A stretch of 64,000 bases of DNA from Bacillus sp. AFS055030 (lineage in GTDB: Bacteria > Bacillota > Bacilli > Bacillales > Bacillaceae_G). Both the position numbers and the translations under genes were made by a program. This document shows positions 1 to 8,809 of this stretch, piece by piece. The notes below the pieces were generated by a model. It had not been told where the DNA came from. It saw only the letters and a list, made by a program, of their open reading frames with translations, and made no database searches. The first letter of the stretch is position 1. Each line of letters opens with the position of its first letter. The DNA lies in assembly GCF_002574545.1 (NCBI RefSeq), contig NZ_NUGT01000009.1, forward strand, positions 71,798 to 135,797, written 5' to 3'.

Positions 1-766
1 CTTTACTTAATACAGCATTTAAGTTAGCTCCGTCATAATAAACTTTTCCGCCTGCAGCATGGATGATTTCAGCAATTTCATAAATATCTTCTTCAAATAG
101 ACCTAATGTATTTGGATTCGTAAGCATTAATGCTGCAACGTTTTCATCAACAACACGACGTAAATCATCTAAGTCAACTAAGCCTTTTTCATTTGATTTA
201 ACTGTAATAGTTTCAAAACCTGCAACAGTTGCAGATGCGGGGTTTGTACCATGAGCAGAGTCAGGTACAATTACTTTAGTACGGTTGAAGTCACCGCGGC
301 TTTCGTGATAAGCACGGATAATCATTAATCCAGTCCATTCACCATGTGCGCCTGCAGCTGGTTGTAATGTTACTTCATCCATTCCAGTAATTTCTTTCAA
401 TTCTTGTTGAAGCTCATGCATTAATTCTAATGCACCTTGTACAGAATACTCATCTTGTAGTGGATGAACATGTGCAAAACCAGCCATACGTGCAACAGCT
501 TCATTAATTTTTGGATTGTATTTCATTGTACAAGATCCAAGTGGGTAGAACCCTGAATCTAAACCATGATTACGTTTAGATAATGCAGTATAATGACGCA
601 TTAAATCTAACTCAGAAACCTCTGGTAAATCCGCTTTTTCTTTACGAATATAAGTACTTGGAATAACTTCATTAATATCGATTTCTTCTACATCCATTGT
701 AGGAAGACTATATGCAATACGACCTTCTTTACTAATCTCAAAAACTAACGGTTGATCCTTCAGCAT
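1..766 (-). CDS. gcvPB: Glycine dehydrogenase (decarboxylating) subunit 2, partial
   Basis: This is the N-terminal 255 codons of the C-terminal half of the glycine cleavage P protein; the gene runs off the left edge. Together with GcvPA it forms the PLP-dependent glycine decarboxylase that loads the aminomethyl group onto lipoyl-GcvH. Family motifs visible are [20 protein letters not shown] and [12 protein letters not shown]. The PLP-binding lysine lies beyond the edge. The start is the ATG at 766, preceded by AAAGGGGA. It overlaps the gcvPA stop by 29 bases, so the two subunits are probably translationally coupled. Confidence 0.95.
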   Translation of the reverse strand, partial: MLKDQPLVFEISKEGRIAYSLPTMDVEEIDINEVIPSTYIRKEKADLPEVSELDLMRHYTALSKRNHGLDSGFYPLGSCTMKYNPKINEAVARMAGFAHVHPLQDEYSVQGALELMHELQQELKEITGMDEVTLQPAAGAHGEWTGLMIIRAYHESRGDFNRTKVIVPDSAHGTNPASATVAGFETITVKSNEKGLVDLDDLRRVVDENVAALMLTNPNTLGLFEEDIYEIAEIIHAAGGKVYYDGANLNAVLSK

Positions 767-2123
767 GTTGAATCCCCTTTCCGTTTACTAATAATGCTAA
801 TTCTTCTACAAATGTATCAATATGTTGTTTAGAACGTAATTCAGTTATTGCGATTAACATATGATTTTCCATAGTAGGTTCAACTTTTGCTAAGTCATAA
901 CCACCGATAATTTTCTTAGTAAATAATTGCTTATTTATTTCAGAAACATTTTGTTTCACATCAATTACAAGTTCGTTGAATGCAGCACCTTGGAATACAA
1001 CTGAGATACCGTTTTCAATTAATTTTTTCTTCATATATTGAGTACGAGAAATATTTTGCATTGCCATTTCTACAGCACCATTTTTACCAAGAGCTGTCAT
1101 TGCAACAGACGCTGCTAATGCATTTAATGCTTGGTTAGAACAAATATTTGAAGTTGCTTTATCACGACGAATATGTTGTTCACGGGCTTGAAGAGTTAAT
1201 ACAAATCCGCGACGTCCTTCTCCATCAACTGTTTGTCCAACTAAACGTCCTGGCATTTTACGCATTAATTTAGATGTTGTAGCAAAGTATCCACAGTGAG
1301 GACCGCCAAATTGAGTTGGAATACCAAATGTTTGAGCATCGCCTGAAACTATATCCGCTCCAAATTCACCTGGAGGAGTTAATGCTGCTAATGCTAATGG
1401 ATTACTTGAAACAACGAATAAACTTTTACCAGTATGTGCAATTGGTTCGATTTCAGCTAATTCTTCTACTTGTCCATAGAAGTTAGGATATTGAACAACA
1501 ACACATGCTACATTTTCATTCATTTCATTTTTTAATTCTTCGATATCAGTTCTTCCATCTTTAATGCCAATTTCAACAACCTCTAAATGTTGCCCTTTTG
1601 CATAAGATAGGATAACTTCACGTGATTGTGGATGAACGCCTTTTGAAACTAAAATACGTTTTTTACCATTATGACCTGCTGCTAAAGTAGTTGCTTCTGC
1701 TAAAGAAGTACCACCGTCATACATAGATGAGTTTGCAACATCCATACCTGTTAATTCACAAATCATTGTTTGGAATTCAAATATTGCTTGAAGCTCACCT
1801 TGAGAAATCTCAGGTTGATAAGGAGTATAAGCTGTATAGAACTCTGAACGTGAAATGACATGATCTACAACAGTTGGTAAGTAATGATCATACACACCCG
1901 CTCCTAAGAAAGATACATACTCTTTTAAATTGGCATTTTTGTTAGCTAATTCAGATAATTCTTTTAATAAATCAGATTCAGACTTTGCTTTTTTAATGTT
2001 TAATAAGCCATTAAAACGAACTTTTTCAGGAATATCACTAAATAATTCATCAACTGATGAAACACCTACTACTTTTAACATCTCTTGACGATCTTGCTCT
2101 GTCATTGGTAAATAACGATGCAT
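738..2123 (-). CDS. gcvPA: Glycine dehydrogenase (decarboxylating) subunit 1
   Basis: N-terminal half of the split P protein of the glycine cleavage system, 461 residues. It works with GcvPB in PLP-dependent glycine decarboxylation in the cytosol. The start motif MHRYLPMT, the [14 protein letters not shown] segment and the GGPHCGYFA and [18 protein letters not shown] segments are typical of the family. It is about 13 residues longer at the C terminus than I remember for B. subtilis and B. cereus GcvPA, and this tail reads into the start of gcvPB. It lies 26 bases after gcvT in the same operon, with AAAGGGGAT as ribosome binding site. Confidence 0.96.
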   Translation of the reverse strand: MHRYLPMTEQDRQEMLKVVGVSSVDELFSDIPEKVRFNGLLNIKKAKSESDLLKELSELANKNANLKEYVSFLGAGVYDHYLPTVVDHVISRSEFYTAYTPYQPEISQGELQAIFEFQTMICELTGMDVANSSMYDGGTSLAEATTLAAGHNGKKRILVSKGVHPQSREVILSYAKGQHLEVVEIGIKDGRTDIEELKNEMNENVACVVVQYPNFYGQVEELAEIEPIAHTGKSLFVVSSNPLALAALTPPGEFGADIVSGDAQTFGIPTQFGGPHCGYFATTSKLMRKMPGRLVGQTVDGEGRRGFVLTLQAREQHIRRDKATSNICSNQALNALAASVAMTALGKNGAVEMAMQNISRTQYMKKKLIENGISVVFQGAAFNELVIDVKQNVSEINKQLFTKKIIGGYDLAKVEPTMENHMLIAITELRSKQHIDTFVEELALLVNGKGIQHAEGSTVSF

Positions 2124-2149
2124 TAAGGTAATCCCCTTTCTCCCCCTAG

Positions 2150-3253
2150 TTACTTCTTCTCTCTTTTGTAAAATGGTTTTGAAACTACTACTGCTTTTAA
2201 TTTTTTATTTCGAATTTCAACTTCAAGTTCAGTACCTAAAGCAGAAAATTCAGATTTGATTAATGCAAGCCCAATATTTTTCTTTAATGTTGGAGATTGT
2301 GTACCACTTGTTACTTCACCGATTACTTCCCCGTTTACATATACAGGATAGTGAGTTCTTGGAATACCTTTGTCAATCATTTCAATCCCTACAAGTTTGC
2401 GAGGTACACCTTGCTCTTTTTGATTTTTCAGAACTTCTTTACCGAAGAAATCTTCTTCTTTATTTAATTTCACAGCAAAGCCGATTCCAGCTTCTAATGG
2501 AGTAATATCTTTTGATAATTCTTGACCATATAATGCTAGAGCCGCTTCGAAACGAAGTGTATCACGTGCACCTAACCCACATGGTTTTAAACCGTCTTCT
2601 TTACCTGCTTCTAAAAGTAATGTCCAAAGCTTAGATGCATCTTCAGCAGCTAGGTAAAGCTCGTATCCATCTTCACCAGTGTAACCTGTGCGTGAAACTA
2701 AAACATTTAGATCACCAATTAATACATTATCTTTAAAAGTAAAATACTTAATATCAGAAACGTTCTCATTCGTTAAACGTTGTAAAATTGCAACAGATTT
2801 TGGCCCTTGAAGAGCTAATTGTGCAACTTCATTACTTTTATTAACTACTTTTACATCACCTTCAACATGTGAAATTAACCATTCGAAATCTTTTTCAATA
2901 TTAGACGCATTTACAACTAATAAATAGTGTTCATCGTTATATTTATAAACTAGTAAATCGTCTACAGTTCCAGCGTTTTCATAGCACATTGCTGTATATA
3001 ATGCGCCTTCTTCATTTAATTTTGAAATATCATTTGTCATCATTTTTTGTAAATATTTAAGACTATCTTTACCAGTTACTTCTATTTCTCCCATGTGAGA
3101 AACATCAAATAAACCAGCTGCTGTACGAACAGCTTCGTGCTCTTCTTTAATGCTCGAAAATTGTACAGGTAGCTCCCAGCCACCAAAATCAATTGTTTTA
3201 CCACCTAACACTTTGTAATCTTCAAACAAAGGTGTGCGTAATAAAGTCGTCAT
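2150..3253 (-). CDS. gcvT: Aminomethyltransferase (glycine cleavage T protein)
   Basis: T protein, 367 residues, which transfers the methylene group from aminomethyl-lipoyl-GcvH to tetrahydrofolate and releases ammonia. The family signatures [29 protein letters not shown] and GLGARDTLR are present in order, and the length is normal. It is the first gene of the gcvT-gcvPA-gcvPB operon. The ATG at 3253 follows AAGGGGG. The start codon lies in a 7-bp inverted repeat (3251-3257 with 3273-3279) whose loop holds the ribosome binding site. I see no glycine riboswitch upstream, although the B. subtilis operon has one. Confidence 0.97.
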   Translation of the reverse strand: MTTLLRTPLFEDYKVLGGKTIDFGGWELPVQFSSIKEEHEAVRTAAGLFDVSHMGEIEVTGKDSLKYLQKMMTNDISKLNEEGALYTAMCYENAGTVDDLLVYKYNDEHYLLVVNASNIEKDFEWLISHVEGDVKVVNKSNEVAQLALQGPKSVAILQRLTNENVSDIKYFTFKDNVLIGDLNVLVSRTGYTGEDGYELYLAAEDASKLWTLLLEAGKEDGLKPCGLGARDTLRFEAALALYGQELSKDITPLEAGIGFAVKLNKEEDFFGKEVLKNQKEQGVPRKLVGIEMIDKGIPRTHYPVYVNGEVIGEVTSGTQSPTLKKNIGLALIKSEFSALGTELEVEIRNKKLKAVVVSKPFYKREKK

Positions 3254-3611
3254 GTAGCCATTTCCCCCTTATCTACATGCTAGCATGATGGAAAACTAAA
3301 TTAATAGTTCGTCCAGCTAACCATTAAATAATTTACATATTTTGTATATTTTCGGAAAAACTAGTAGAAAACAAGAAAATATTATCAATCTATATTAGTT
3401 AACTGTTTTTTCTTAACAATAAGAGTTTTTTGTTTAATAAAAGAATAATAAATTTTTACTTTTTTTCTACACTATTATCCTAACATTAAACGACAAGTTT
3501 CAGCAATATCGAAGTGAATTTTTTTAAAATTAAAATAACGAACATTATATCAATTAATTCAATATAATGTTCATGATTATCCAATATAAAATTGAAATAG
3601 GTGAGGTTTGT
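3254..3611. other. Divergent gcvT/yqhH intergenic region
   Basis: About 360 bases between divergent operons, very AT-rich. On the gcvT side are the start-codon hairpin and the 12-bp palindrome CATGCTAGCATG at 3276-3287. On the yqhH side is a perfect 11-bp dyad. None of the glycine riboswitch core elements (the GGAGAG and CTCTCAGG segments, the paired aptamer arms) can be recognised on the minus strand. Confidence 0.7.
3540..3572 (+). promoter_or_regulatory. 11-bp perfect dyad over the yqhHG promoter
   Basis: GAACATTATAT at 3540-3550 is matched by ATATAATGTTC at 3562-3572, with an 11-base spacer, so arm centres are 22 bases apart (two helical turns). A TATAAT hexamer at 3563-3568 sits in the right arm, about 45 bases before the yqhH start, and is the likely -10; no good -35 is visible. 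The site should lie outside the transcript, which favours a DNA operator over an RNA hairpin. The half-sites resemble CGAAC/GTTC of LexA boxes, but the spacing is far too long for LexA. Confidence 0.5.
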
Positions 3612-5297
3612 ATGTCAATCGAGATTAAATTCCATACAGAATGGCAGGAAGATTTCTTAGAGAAGCTTGAAAATGATGGACCATGGTCAAATTGGGAGAA
3701 TTATAAGCTTGCCTATCATACTTCTACAAAATTAGCAATTCCATCTTTTACAGGTATGATTGCTCCTACTCATTTACCAAATTTAACTCCATTGCCTCAT
3801 CAATTAGATGTAGCTACGACTGTAATTGAAAAAATGAATGGAAAAGCAATTTTAGCTGACGAAGTAGGATTAGGTAAAACAGTTGAGGCGGGTTTAATTT
3901 TAAAAGAATACATGATTCGTGGCTTAGTTAATAAGGTGCTTATACTGGTCCCAGCATCACTTGTATCACAGTGGACCTTTGAATTAAATACAAAATTCCA
4001 TATTCCAGCAATCGCACAACAAAAAAAGAATTATGTGTGGGATAGCTGTGATGTTGTTGTATCGTCAATCGATACTGCAAAAAGGGACCCTCATCGAGAA
4101 AAAATATTAAATATCAATTATGATCTCGTCATTATCGATGAAGCTCATAAACTTAAAAACAATAAAACAAAAAACTATGAGTTTGTACAACATCTTAAAA
4201 AGAAGTATTGTTTACTGCTTACTGCTACACCGGTTCAAAATAACATAGAAGAAATTTTCCATTTAGTTTCTTTATTAAAACCTGGCCATCTAGGTAATAA
4301 ATCTAGTTTTGAAGAATATTTTTCTGCTAAGAACCGTTCATTAGAGCATGAAGATTTACTAAGAGAACTTATTGGAAAAGTAATGGTTCGAAATCGTAGA
4401 CAAGATACAGGCATCGAGTGGACAAAGCGAAAAGTAGAAACAGTATTAATTAATTTTAATGAGGAAGAGCAAAAACTTTATGATCTAATCGACGAATGGC
4501 AGAAATCACAATATACCGGGGTAACCTCTGCGTTCTCCTTTTTAACTTTTAAGCGTGAAGCTTGTAGTAGTCGTGAAGCTGTTTATGTATCAATGAAAAA
4601 AATGCTTCAAAGATTTGAAAAAGACAATATTGATATTAATGATCCGTATATTGAGAAAATTTTTCATCAAATTAATCAAATTACATCTAATTCAAAAGCA
4701 AATAAAGTAGTTGAACTAATAAAAAAAATAAATGATAAAGTTATTATTTTTACTGAATATCGCGCAACACAGTTATATTTACAATGGTTTTTAAAACAAA
4801 ACGGTATTACATCTGTTCCATTTAGGGGTGGCTTTAAACGTGGTAAGAAGGATTGGATGAAAGAATTATTTAAAAATCGTGTACAAGTGCTAATAGCAAC
4901 CGAGGCCGGTGGTGAAGGTATTAACCTACAATTTTGTTCAAATATGATAAATTATGACCTTCCTTGGAATCCAATGAGACTTGAACAAAGAATAGGACGT
5001 ATTCATCGACTTGGACAAACAGAGGATGTAAGTATCTATAACTTTGCGACTGTTGGCTCAATTGAAGAACACATTTTAAGACTACTTTATGAAAAAATTA
5101 ATTTATTTGAGCGTGTAATCGGTGAACTAGATGATATTCTAACTAGAATTCCTTACAAGGATTTTGAAGCCCATATGAATGAAATATTTATTAATTCTAA
5201 AACTGAAGGCGAAATGAAAATTAAAATGGAAAATTTAACGTCCATCATTCAATTACAGCAACATAAACAAGCAGGTGATAGTTATGCAGCAACATGA
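3612..5297 (+). CDS. yqhH: SNF2-family helicase YqhH
   Basis: SNF2/RapA-like double-stranded-nucleic-acid translocase of 561 residues. Walker A is DEVGLGKT at residues 83-90, the Walker B DEAH box is at 176-179, TATP is near 204, and motif VI QRIGRIHRLGQ is at 459-469. There are no extra N- or C-terminal domains. The ATG at 3612 follows AGGTGAGG; an upstream in-frame ATG at 3567 lacks a ribosome binding site. The stop overlaps yqhG, so the two are probably translated together. The cellular role is unknown; remodelling of DNA-protein or RNA polymerase complexes is only an inference from the family. Confidence 0.9.
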   Translation: MSIEIKFHTEWQEDFLEKLENDGPWSNWENYKLAYHTSTKLAIPSFTGMIAPTHLPNLTPLPHQLDVATTVIEKMNGKAILADEVGLGKTVEAGLILKEYMIRGLVNKVLILVPASLVSQWTFELNTKFHIPAIAQQKKNYVWDSCDVVVSSIDTAKRDPHREKILNINYDLVIIDEAHKLKNNKTKNYEFVQHLKKKYCLLLTATPVQNNIEEIFHLVSLLKPGHLGNKSSFEEYFSAKNRSLEHEDLLRELIGKVMVRNRRQDTGIEWTKRKVETVLINFNEEEQKLYDLIDEWQKSQYTGVTSAFSFLTFKREACSSREAVYVSMKKMLQRFEKDNIDINDPYIEKIFHQINQITSNSKANKVVELIKKINDKVIIFTEYRATQLYLQWFLKQNGITSVPFRGGFKRGKKDWMKELFKNRVQVLIATEAGGEGINLQFCSNMINYDLPWNPMRLEQRIGRIHRLGQTEDVSIYNFATVGSIEEHILRLLYEKINLFERVIGELDDILTRIPYKDFEAHMNEIFINSKTEGEMKIKMENLTSIIQLQQHKQAGDSYAAT

Positions 5298-6090
5298 AAT
5301 CCATGATTATATCGAATACTTTTTCAGACATAATGATTGTGAAATCGTAAAGAACACACCAACATATTTAGAAATACAATTAACGATTGAGATGGATAAA
5401 AAATTAATGAATCGTCCTTTCTATTGGCATTATTTAGAAAAAACAGGCGGTATTCCAAATCCTATGAAGTTAACACTTATTACAGATAGTGATAATGCAC
5501 CTGAAGATCTTAAAGGCGAACAAATTCATTTTGGCTCGCCACGTCTTCACCAGATTTTCTCGATCGTAAATGATCTAGGCCAATCAATTTTACTTTATGA
5601 AGACACAAAAGCACCTATCGGCCAACAAATTGCATTACATCCTTGGTTAGCTGTCAATTATCAGGTATCTTTTACTTGTGATCATAAAAAAGATTATTTA
5701 TATTCTTTTGGAATCCATTTAATTTCCGGAAGGATTATTGAAGATTTTCATACAAAAATTGAAAAAATCCAGTTCAATTCTAAAATACCTGATTTTTGCT
5801 ATTCCATGTCACCTTTGATTAAACCAATTAGTGGTTTAAACCGAATGGAACAATTAATTCGAAACAAAATTGAAAAAGAAGATACAAAATGGGCTGAAGA
5901 AGCAAGAAATAGATGGCAACATGATTTAGATTTATTAAATCAATTTTATGAAGATGATGAAGAAAAACCTGAAAATTATCATGTAGAATACAATGCACTA
6001 AAAGAACTTTATGAACCAATTATTCATGTTGATGCAATTAATGGTGGACTTTTTTATCTATCACCAAACACAATGAATAAACTAAGTTAA
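5284..6090 (+). CDS. yqhG: YqhG family protein
   Basis: Uncharacterised protein of 268 residues, matching YqhG, which follows the SNF2 helicase YqhH in B. subtilis. It has no membrane segment, signal peptide or recognised catalytic motif. The C-terminal third is rich in acidic and basic residues, with a run of DDEEK near residue 218. The ATG at 5284 follows GCAGGTGAT and lies 14 bases inside the end of yqhH. The overlap and conserved pairing suggest that it acts with the helicase, but no function is established. Confidence 0.85.
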   Translation: MQQHEIHDYIEYFFRHNDCEIVKNTPTYLEIQLTIEMDKKLMNRPFYWHYLEKTGGIPNPMKLTLITDSDNAPEDLKGEQIHFGSPRLHQIFSIVNDLGQSILLYEDTKAPIGQQIALHPWLAVNYQVSFTCDHKKDYLYSFGIHLISGRIIEDFHTKIEKIQFNSKIPDFCYSMSPLIKPISGLNRMEQLIRNKIEKEDTKWAEEARNRWQHDLDLLNQFYEDDEEKPENYHVEYNALKELYEPIIHVDAINGGLFYLSPNTMNKLS

Positions 6091-6149
6091 CAGCTTTCAA
6101 TTGTAGGAAGATCTAAATAAGATCATTCCTCTTTTTTTCTTATAACTGC

Positions 6150-6189
6150 AAAAAAATAAAGACTGACTTCTATAGTTGAAATCAGTCTT
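6150..6189 (-). terminator. Terminator of the comG-aroK-yqzE operon
   Basis: On the minus strand AAGACTGA (from 6189) pairs with TCAGTCTT (ending 6159), followed by TTATTTTTTTG. It lies just after the yqzE stop. Confidence 0.8.
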
Positions 6190-6194
6190 ATTCA

Positions 6195-6404
6195 CTAAAT
6201 ACTTTTCTTTTCTTTATCATTACGATTTTGAATTTTTTTCATAAATAAAGCTAGACTTAATGGTAACATTCCAAACATGTTGGTAGAGAAAGGAGCCTTC
6301 ATCTCATCTTTTTCTTGTTTTATTGAATCACGTTTCTCTTTTGGTTGATCAATATAATTAATAAACTGTTCCGTCATATATTTTACATAATCATTTGTTT
6401 TCAA
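6195..6404 (-). CDS. yqzE: YqzE family protein
   Basis: Small protein of 69 residues starting MKTNDYVKYMTEQF, which matches the YqzE family found next to the comG operon in Bacillus. A PKEKRDSIKQEKDE stretch is highly charged, and residues 43-56 (MFGMLPLSLALFMK) form a short hydrophobic segment. Its function is unknown. It lies 19 bases after aroK and is the last gene before the operon terminator, so it is probably cotranscribed with the competence genes. Confidence 0.85.
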   Translation of the reverse strand: MKTNDYVKYMTEQFINYIDQPKEKRDSIKQEKDEMKAPFSTNMFGMLPLSLALFMKKIQNRNDKEKKSI

Positions 6405-6423
6405 AACAAATCACCTTACTTTC

Positions 6424-6951
6424 TTATCGCTTATTTCTACTATCTCCTCCTTTTGAATAATTTAAACAGTCAATGATTTCCAATGCAATTTCAATTGGTG
6501 TTAAATTATTCGTTGAAATTACATAATCTGCTTTTTTATATTGTGATTCTCTCCTTTGAAATAACTCTGTCAATTCTTCTACCGATCGATTTACAGCATT
6601 AGGTCGATTAGAATCCAAATGTATTCTTTCGTATATTATTTCAATTGGCGTTTCAAGATAAATTATTTTCCCAGTTTTTTTCATATACGCGATGTTTTCA
6701 TCACGAAGAATGATTCCACCACCTGTTGAAGCAACCATATTTTTTGATAGTAAATTTTTTAATACTTTCGTTTCTATATCGCGAAAGCCGCTTTCACCGA
6801 ACTCATTAAACAATTTTGGTATGCTTTTGCCTGTTTGAGAAACAATTTCCTCATCTAGATCAATAAATTTTTTGTTTACTTTTTTAGCTAATTCCTTTCC
6901 AACAGTCGTCTTACCACACCCCATAAATCCTACTAAATAAATTGCTTCCAT
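6424..6951 (-). CDS. aroK: Shikimate kinase
   Basis: Shikimate kinase of 175 residues, catalysing ATP-dependent 3-phosphorylation of shikimate in the chorismate pathway. The P-loop is GFMGCGKTT near the N terminus, followed by the DLDEEI shikimate-site motif and the STGGGIILR motif. The ATG at 6951 follows TTGGAGG at five bases; the in-frame TTG at 6963 overlaps that ribosome binding site and is unlikely to be used. It directly follows comGG, whose stop is 13 bases upstream, and so sits at the end of the competence operon. Confidence 0.93.
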   Translation of the reverse strand: MEAIYLVGFMGCGKTTVGKELAKKVNKKFIDLDEEIVSQTGKSIPKLFNEFGESGFRDIETKVLKNLLSKNMVASTGGGIILRDENIAYMKKTGKIIYLETPIEIIYERIHLDSNRPNAVNRSVEELTELFQRRESQYKKADYVISTNNLTPIEIALEIIDCLNYSKGGDSRNKR

Positions 6952-6964
6952 TTCATCCTCCAAC

Positions 6965-7363
6965 TTAATCGATCCAATCAGATACTATATTTGTACTTTT
7001 TTTATACTTAAATTGAACAATATGTTTTGTTATTTTCGAATTACTACTAGTTAAAGTTACATGATATTCATCATTTGTTATTAAATAAGCATTCAATATA
7101 ATTTTTGTATTATTATAATACTTAATTGTATTTCCTTGAAGTGGTAAATTACCTTGCTTTAAATCGTAAATTACCTGTGAATGTATACGATCTAGTTTGT
7201 TTTGATTTCTCGTATAAGAATAAAAGGTATTAACCGAATGAAAGATATCTATTTGTATTAGAAAAAAAATCAGCAAAATATTTATCATAAAGATGGTATA
7301 AGGTAAATATATTCCATCTTCACCAATAAATTTAATTGATAAAGATCCGAATCGTTTTTTCAT
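6965..7363 (-). CDS. comGG: Competence protein ComGG
   Basis: Last pseudopilin-like subunit of the transformation pilus, 132 residues. An N-terminal membrane segment spans about residues 22-42 (YTIFMINILLIFFLIQ), followed by a hydrophilic domain; as usual for ComGG the classic GFTLIE prepilin motif is absent. Sequence conservation is weak and identification rests mainly on its position after comGF. The ATG at 7363 follows GGTGGAG; the ATG at 7375 overlaps that site. It overlaps comGF by 32 bases. Confidence 0.8.
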   Translation of the reverse strand: MKKRFGSLSIKFIGEDGIYLPYTIFMINILLIFFLIQIDIFHSVNTFYSYTRNQNKLDRIHSQVIYDLKQGNLPLQGNTIKYYNNTKIILNAYLITNDEYHVTLTSSNSKITKHIVQFKYKKSTNIVSDWID

Positions 7364-7754
7364 ACACTCCACCATTTAAATCGATTACTTTTACTAAGAT
7401 TTGCCTTTCGTTTATTTGTACAAAATTAATATCCTTTATATTTTGTAGTACAATTTCATGTCCTGCTCCAAGTCTTTGTCGTCGAACAATCGTTGCATAT
7501 TTGCGATAACTTATTGTAACTTGATCAAACTCTTCAAAGAGAAGAAGTTCGGTATGAACTGTAAAACTTTTACTCTTATTTGCTTCTTTTTGAACTTCTT
7601 TTGTAAAATTATCTAATTCTAATCTATTTAAGGATTCATAACTGTAATTTCGTTTAATAAAACTTCTTAAACTTGAAGTAGATATAGAAATGATCATTAA
7701 AAATAAAACAAGTGAAAAAAGTGTTTCTAGTAAAGTAAATCCTTTTTCATTCAT
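7332..7754 (-). CDS. comGF: Competence pseudopilin ComGF
   Basis: Minor pseudopilin of 140 residues. The type IV prepilin signal MNEKG-FTLLETLFSLVLFL is at the very N terminus, with cleavage expected between G5 and F6 by ComC, followed by the hydrophobic assembly helix. The chosen ATG at 7754 gives this standard leader; the open frame extends further upstream inside comGE. It is part of the overlapping comGA-GG series needed for DNA uptake during natural competence. Confidence 0.87.
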   Translation of the reverse strand: MNEKGFTLLETLFSLVLFLMIISISTSSLRSFIKRNYSYESLNRLELDNFTKEVQKEANKSKSFTVHTELLLFEEFDQVTISYRKYATIVRRQRLGAGHEIVLQNIKDINFVQINERQILVKVIDLNGGVYEKTIRIFIN

Positions 7755-8076
7755 TAACTTCTTCACATATTTCACTTTCCTTTTTTCGTTCAGTCCAAAT
7801 GATACAAATTGAATTAACATGATTTCTATTGTTTATTTCTACAAAGAACTCTCTGCCATTTTTAGTGTAGTTCCCCTCTTTAAAATCTTCTCTGTTAATA
7901 AAATAAAGATGAACCATATCAGTTAATAAGTCATCTGCCATGTTGCTAACCGTTAACCTATCTTTTTTTTGTAAAAATAATGACATGGAAGGAACAATCA
8001 TAAAACAAAAAATAATTAACAAGTTTAACGCAATAATCGCCTCGATAAATGTAAAACCTTTTTCATTTCCGATCAT
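7747..8076 (-). CDS. comGE: Competence pseudopilin ComGE
   Basis: Minor pseudopilin of 109 residues, with prepilin leader MIGNEKG followed by FTFIEAIIALNLLIIF; cleavage is expected after G7. The start at 8076 gives the standard short leader, although the frame is open to 8091. It overlaps comGD upstream and comGF downstream by a few bases, as in other Bacillus comG operons. It helps assemble the ComGC transformation pseudopilus across the membrane and cell wall. Confidence 0.87.
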   Translation of the reverse strand: MIGNEKGFTFIEAIIALNLLIIFCFMIVPSMSLFLQKKDRLTVSNMADDLLTDMVHLYFINREDFKEGNYTKNGREFFVEINNRNHVNSICIIWTERKKESEICEEVNE

Positions 8077-8518
8077 ATTTAAATCGACCACTTCCTAAAT
8101 AAAAAGTAACAATATATTCAGCATTTTTATATTTAATTGAAATTGTTCCAGAACTAGAGATATTACCGTCGGAGTTAAATCTTAGCGGAGGTTTTAATGT
8201 AAGGAAAGTTATGTTAATCGATTTGTCAAATTTACGAATAACAACAGGGGAATTTAGTAAATTATCTTCCATTTCATATTTATTTTGATAAAAGATGATC
8301 CTAGTAGGAATTTGTTTTATATTTGCGTTCCTTTGTGCAAGAAAAATATCATTTTGAAGCATTTGAATAAATAATGTTAACTTTTGGTCGTCTTCAATCT
8401 TCCTTACTTGATTGATCGGTAAAATTAATAACAATATCATAATTGAAAGGACTAATAACATCTCAACAAAAGTAAAACCAAACGAATTACCCACCCTTTT
8501 TTTAAGGTATAGATACAT
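8063..8518 (-). CDS. comGD: Competence pseudopilin ComGD
   Basis: Minor pseudopilin of about 151 residues. The prepilin motif is NSFG followed by FTFVEMLLVLSIMILLL, preceded by basic residues KKR. The start is uncertain: ATGs at 8518, 8536 and 8548 are in frame, and a GTG further in is also possible. The one at 8518 gives a 14-residue leader and is preferred for length, though its ribosome binding site is weak. It overlaps the end of comGC by 17 bases. Confidence 0.83.
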   Translation of the reverse strand: MYLYLKKRVGNSFGFTFVEMLLVLSIMILLLILPINQVRKIEDDQKLTLFIQMLQNDIFLAQRNANIKQIPTRIIFYQNKYEMEDNLLNSPVVIRKFDKSINITFLTLKPPLRFNSDGNISSSGTISIKYKNAEYIVTFYLGSGRFKYDRK

Positions 8519-8798
8519 TTCCAGTTTCTTTGTCATACGATAATTCAATTTTGTTATTGCATTTATATGTTGTTATATAGCCTTGATCTTTTAAGACAGA
8601 TAAATTTTCAGGTAATTGTTCATTTTCTAATCGATATGACTCAACACTTGACTGAACCATTTTTTGAAGTGCAGAACATCCTTTCGTTTGAATCGACTGT
8701 TGCTGTTTTCCTAAATTTGGTATTACCAACAATAAAAGAAGTGAAATGATAAATAAAACAATTAACATTTCGATTAAAGTAAAACCTTTTTCATTCAA
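8502..8798 (-). CDS. comGC: Major competence pilin ComGC
   Basis: Major pseudopilin of the transformation pilus, 98 residues. The leader MNEKG is followed by FTLIEMLIVLFIISLLLLLVI, with ComC cleavage expected after G5. Two cysteines (in KGCSAL and YKCNNK) match those that form the stabilising disulfide in B. subtilis ComGC. The start ATG at 8798 follows AGGAGG in the short gap after comGB. Confidence 0.95.
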   Translation of the reverse strand: MNEKGFTLIEMLIVLFIISLLLLLVIPNLGKQQQSIQTKGCSALQKMVQSSVESYRLENEQLPENLSVLKDQGYITTYKCNNKIELSYDKETGNVSIP

Positions 8799-8809
8799 AC
8801 TAACTCCTC

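Noticed and set aside
3254-3539. Glycine riboswitch before gcvT
   Set aside because: Searched for by eye on the minus strand, but none of the conserved aptamer segments are present.
3540-3572. LexA (DinR) box before yqhH
   Set aside because: GAAC and GTTC half-sites occur, but they are separated by 25 bases instead of four.
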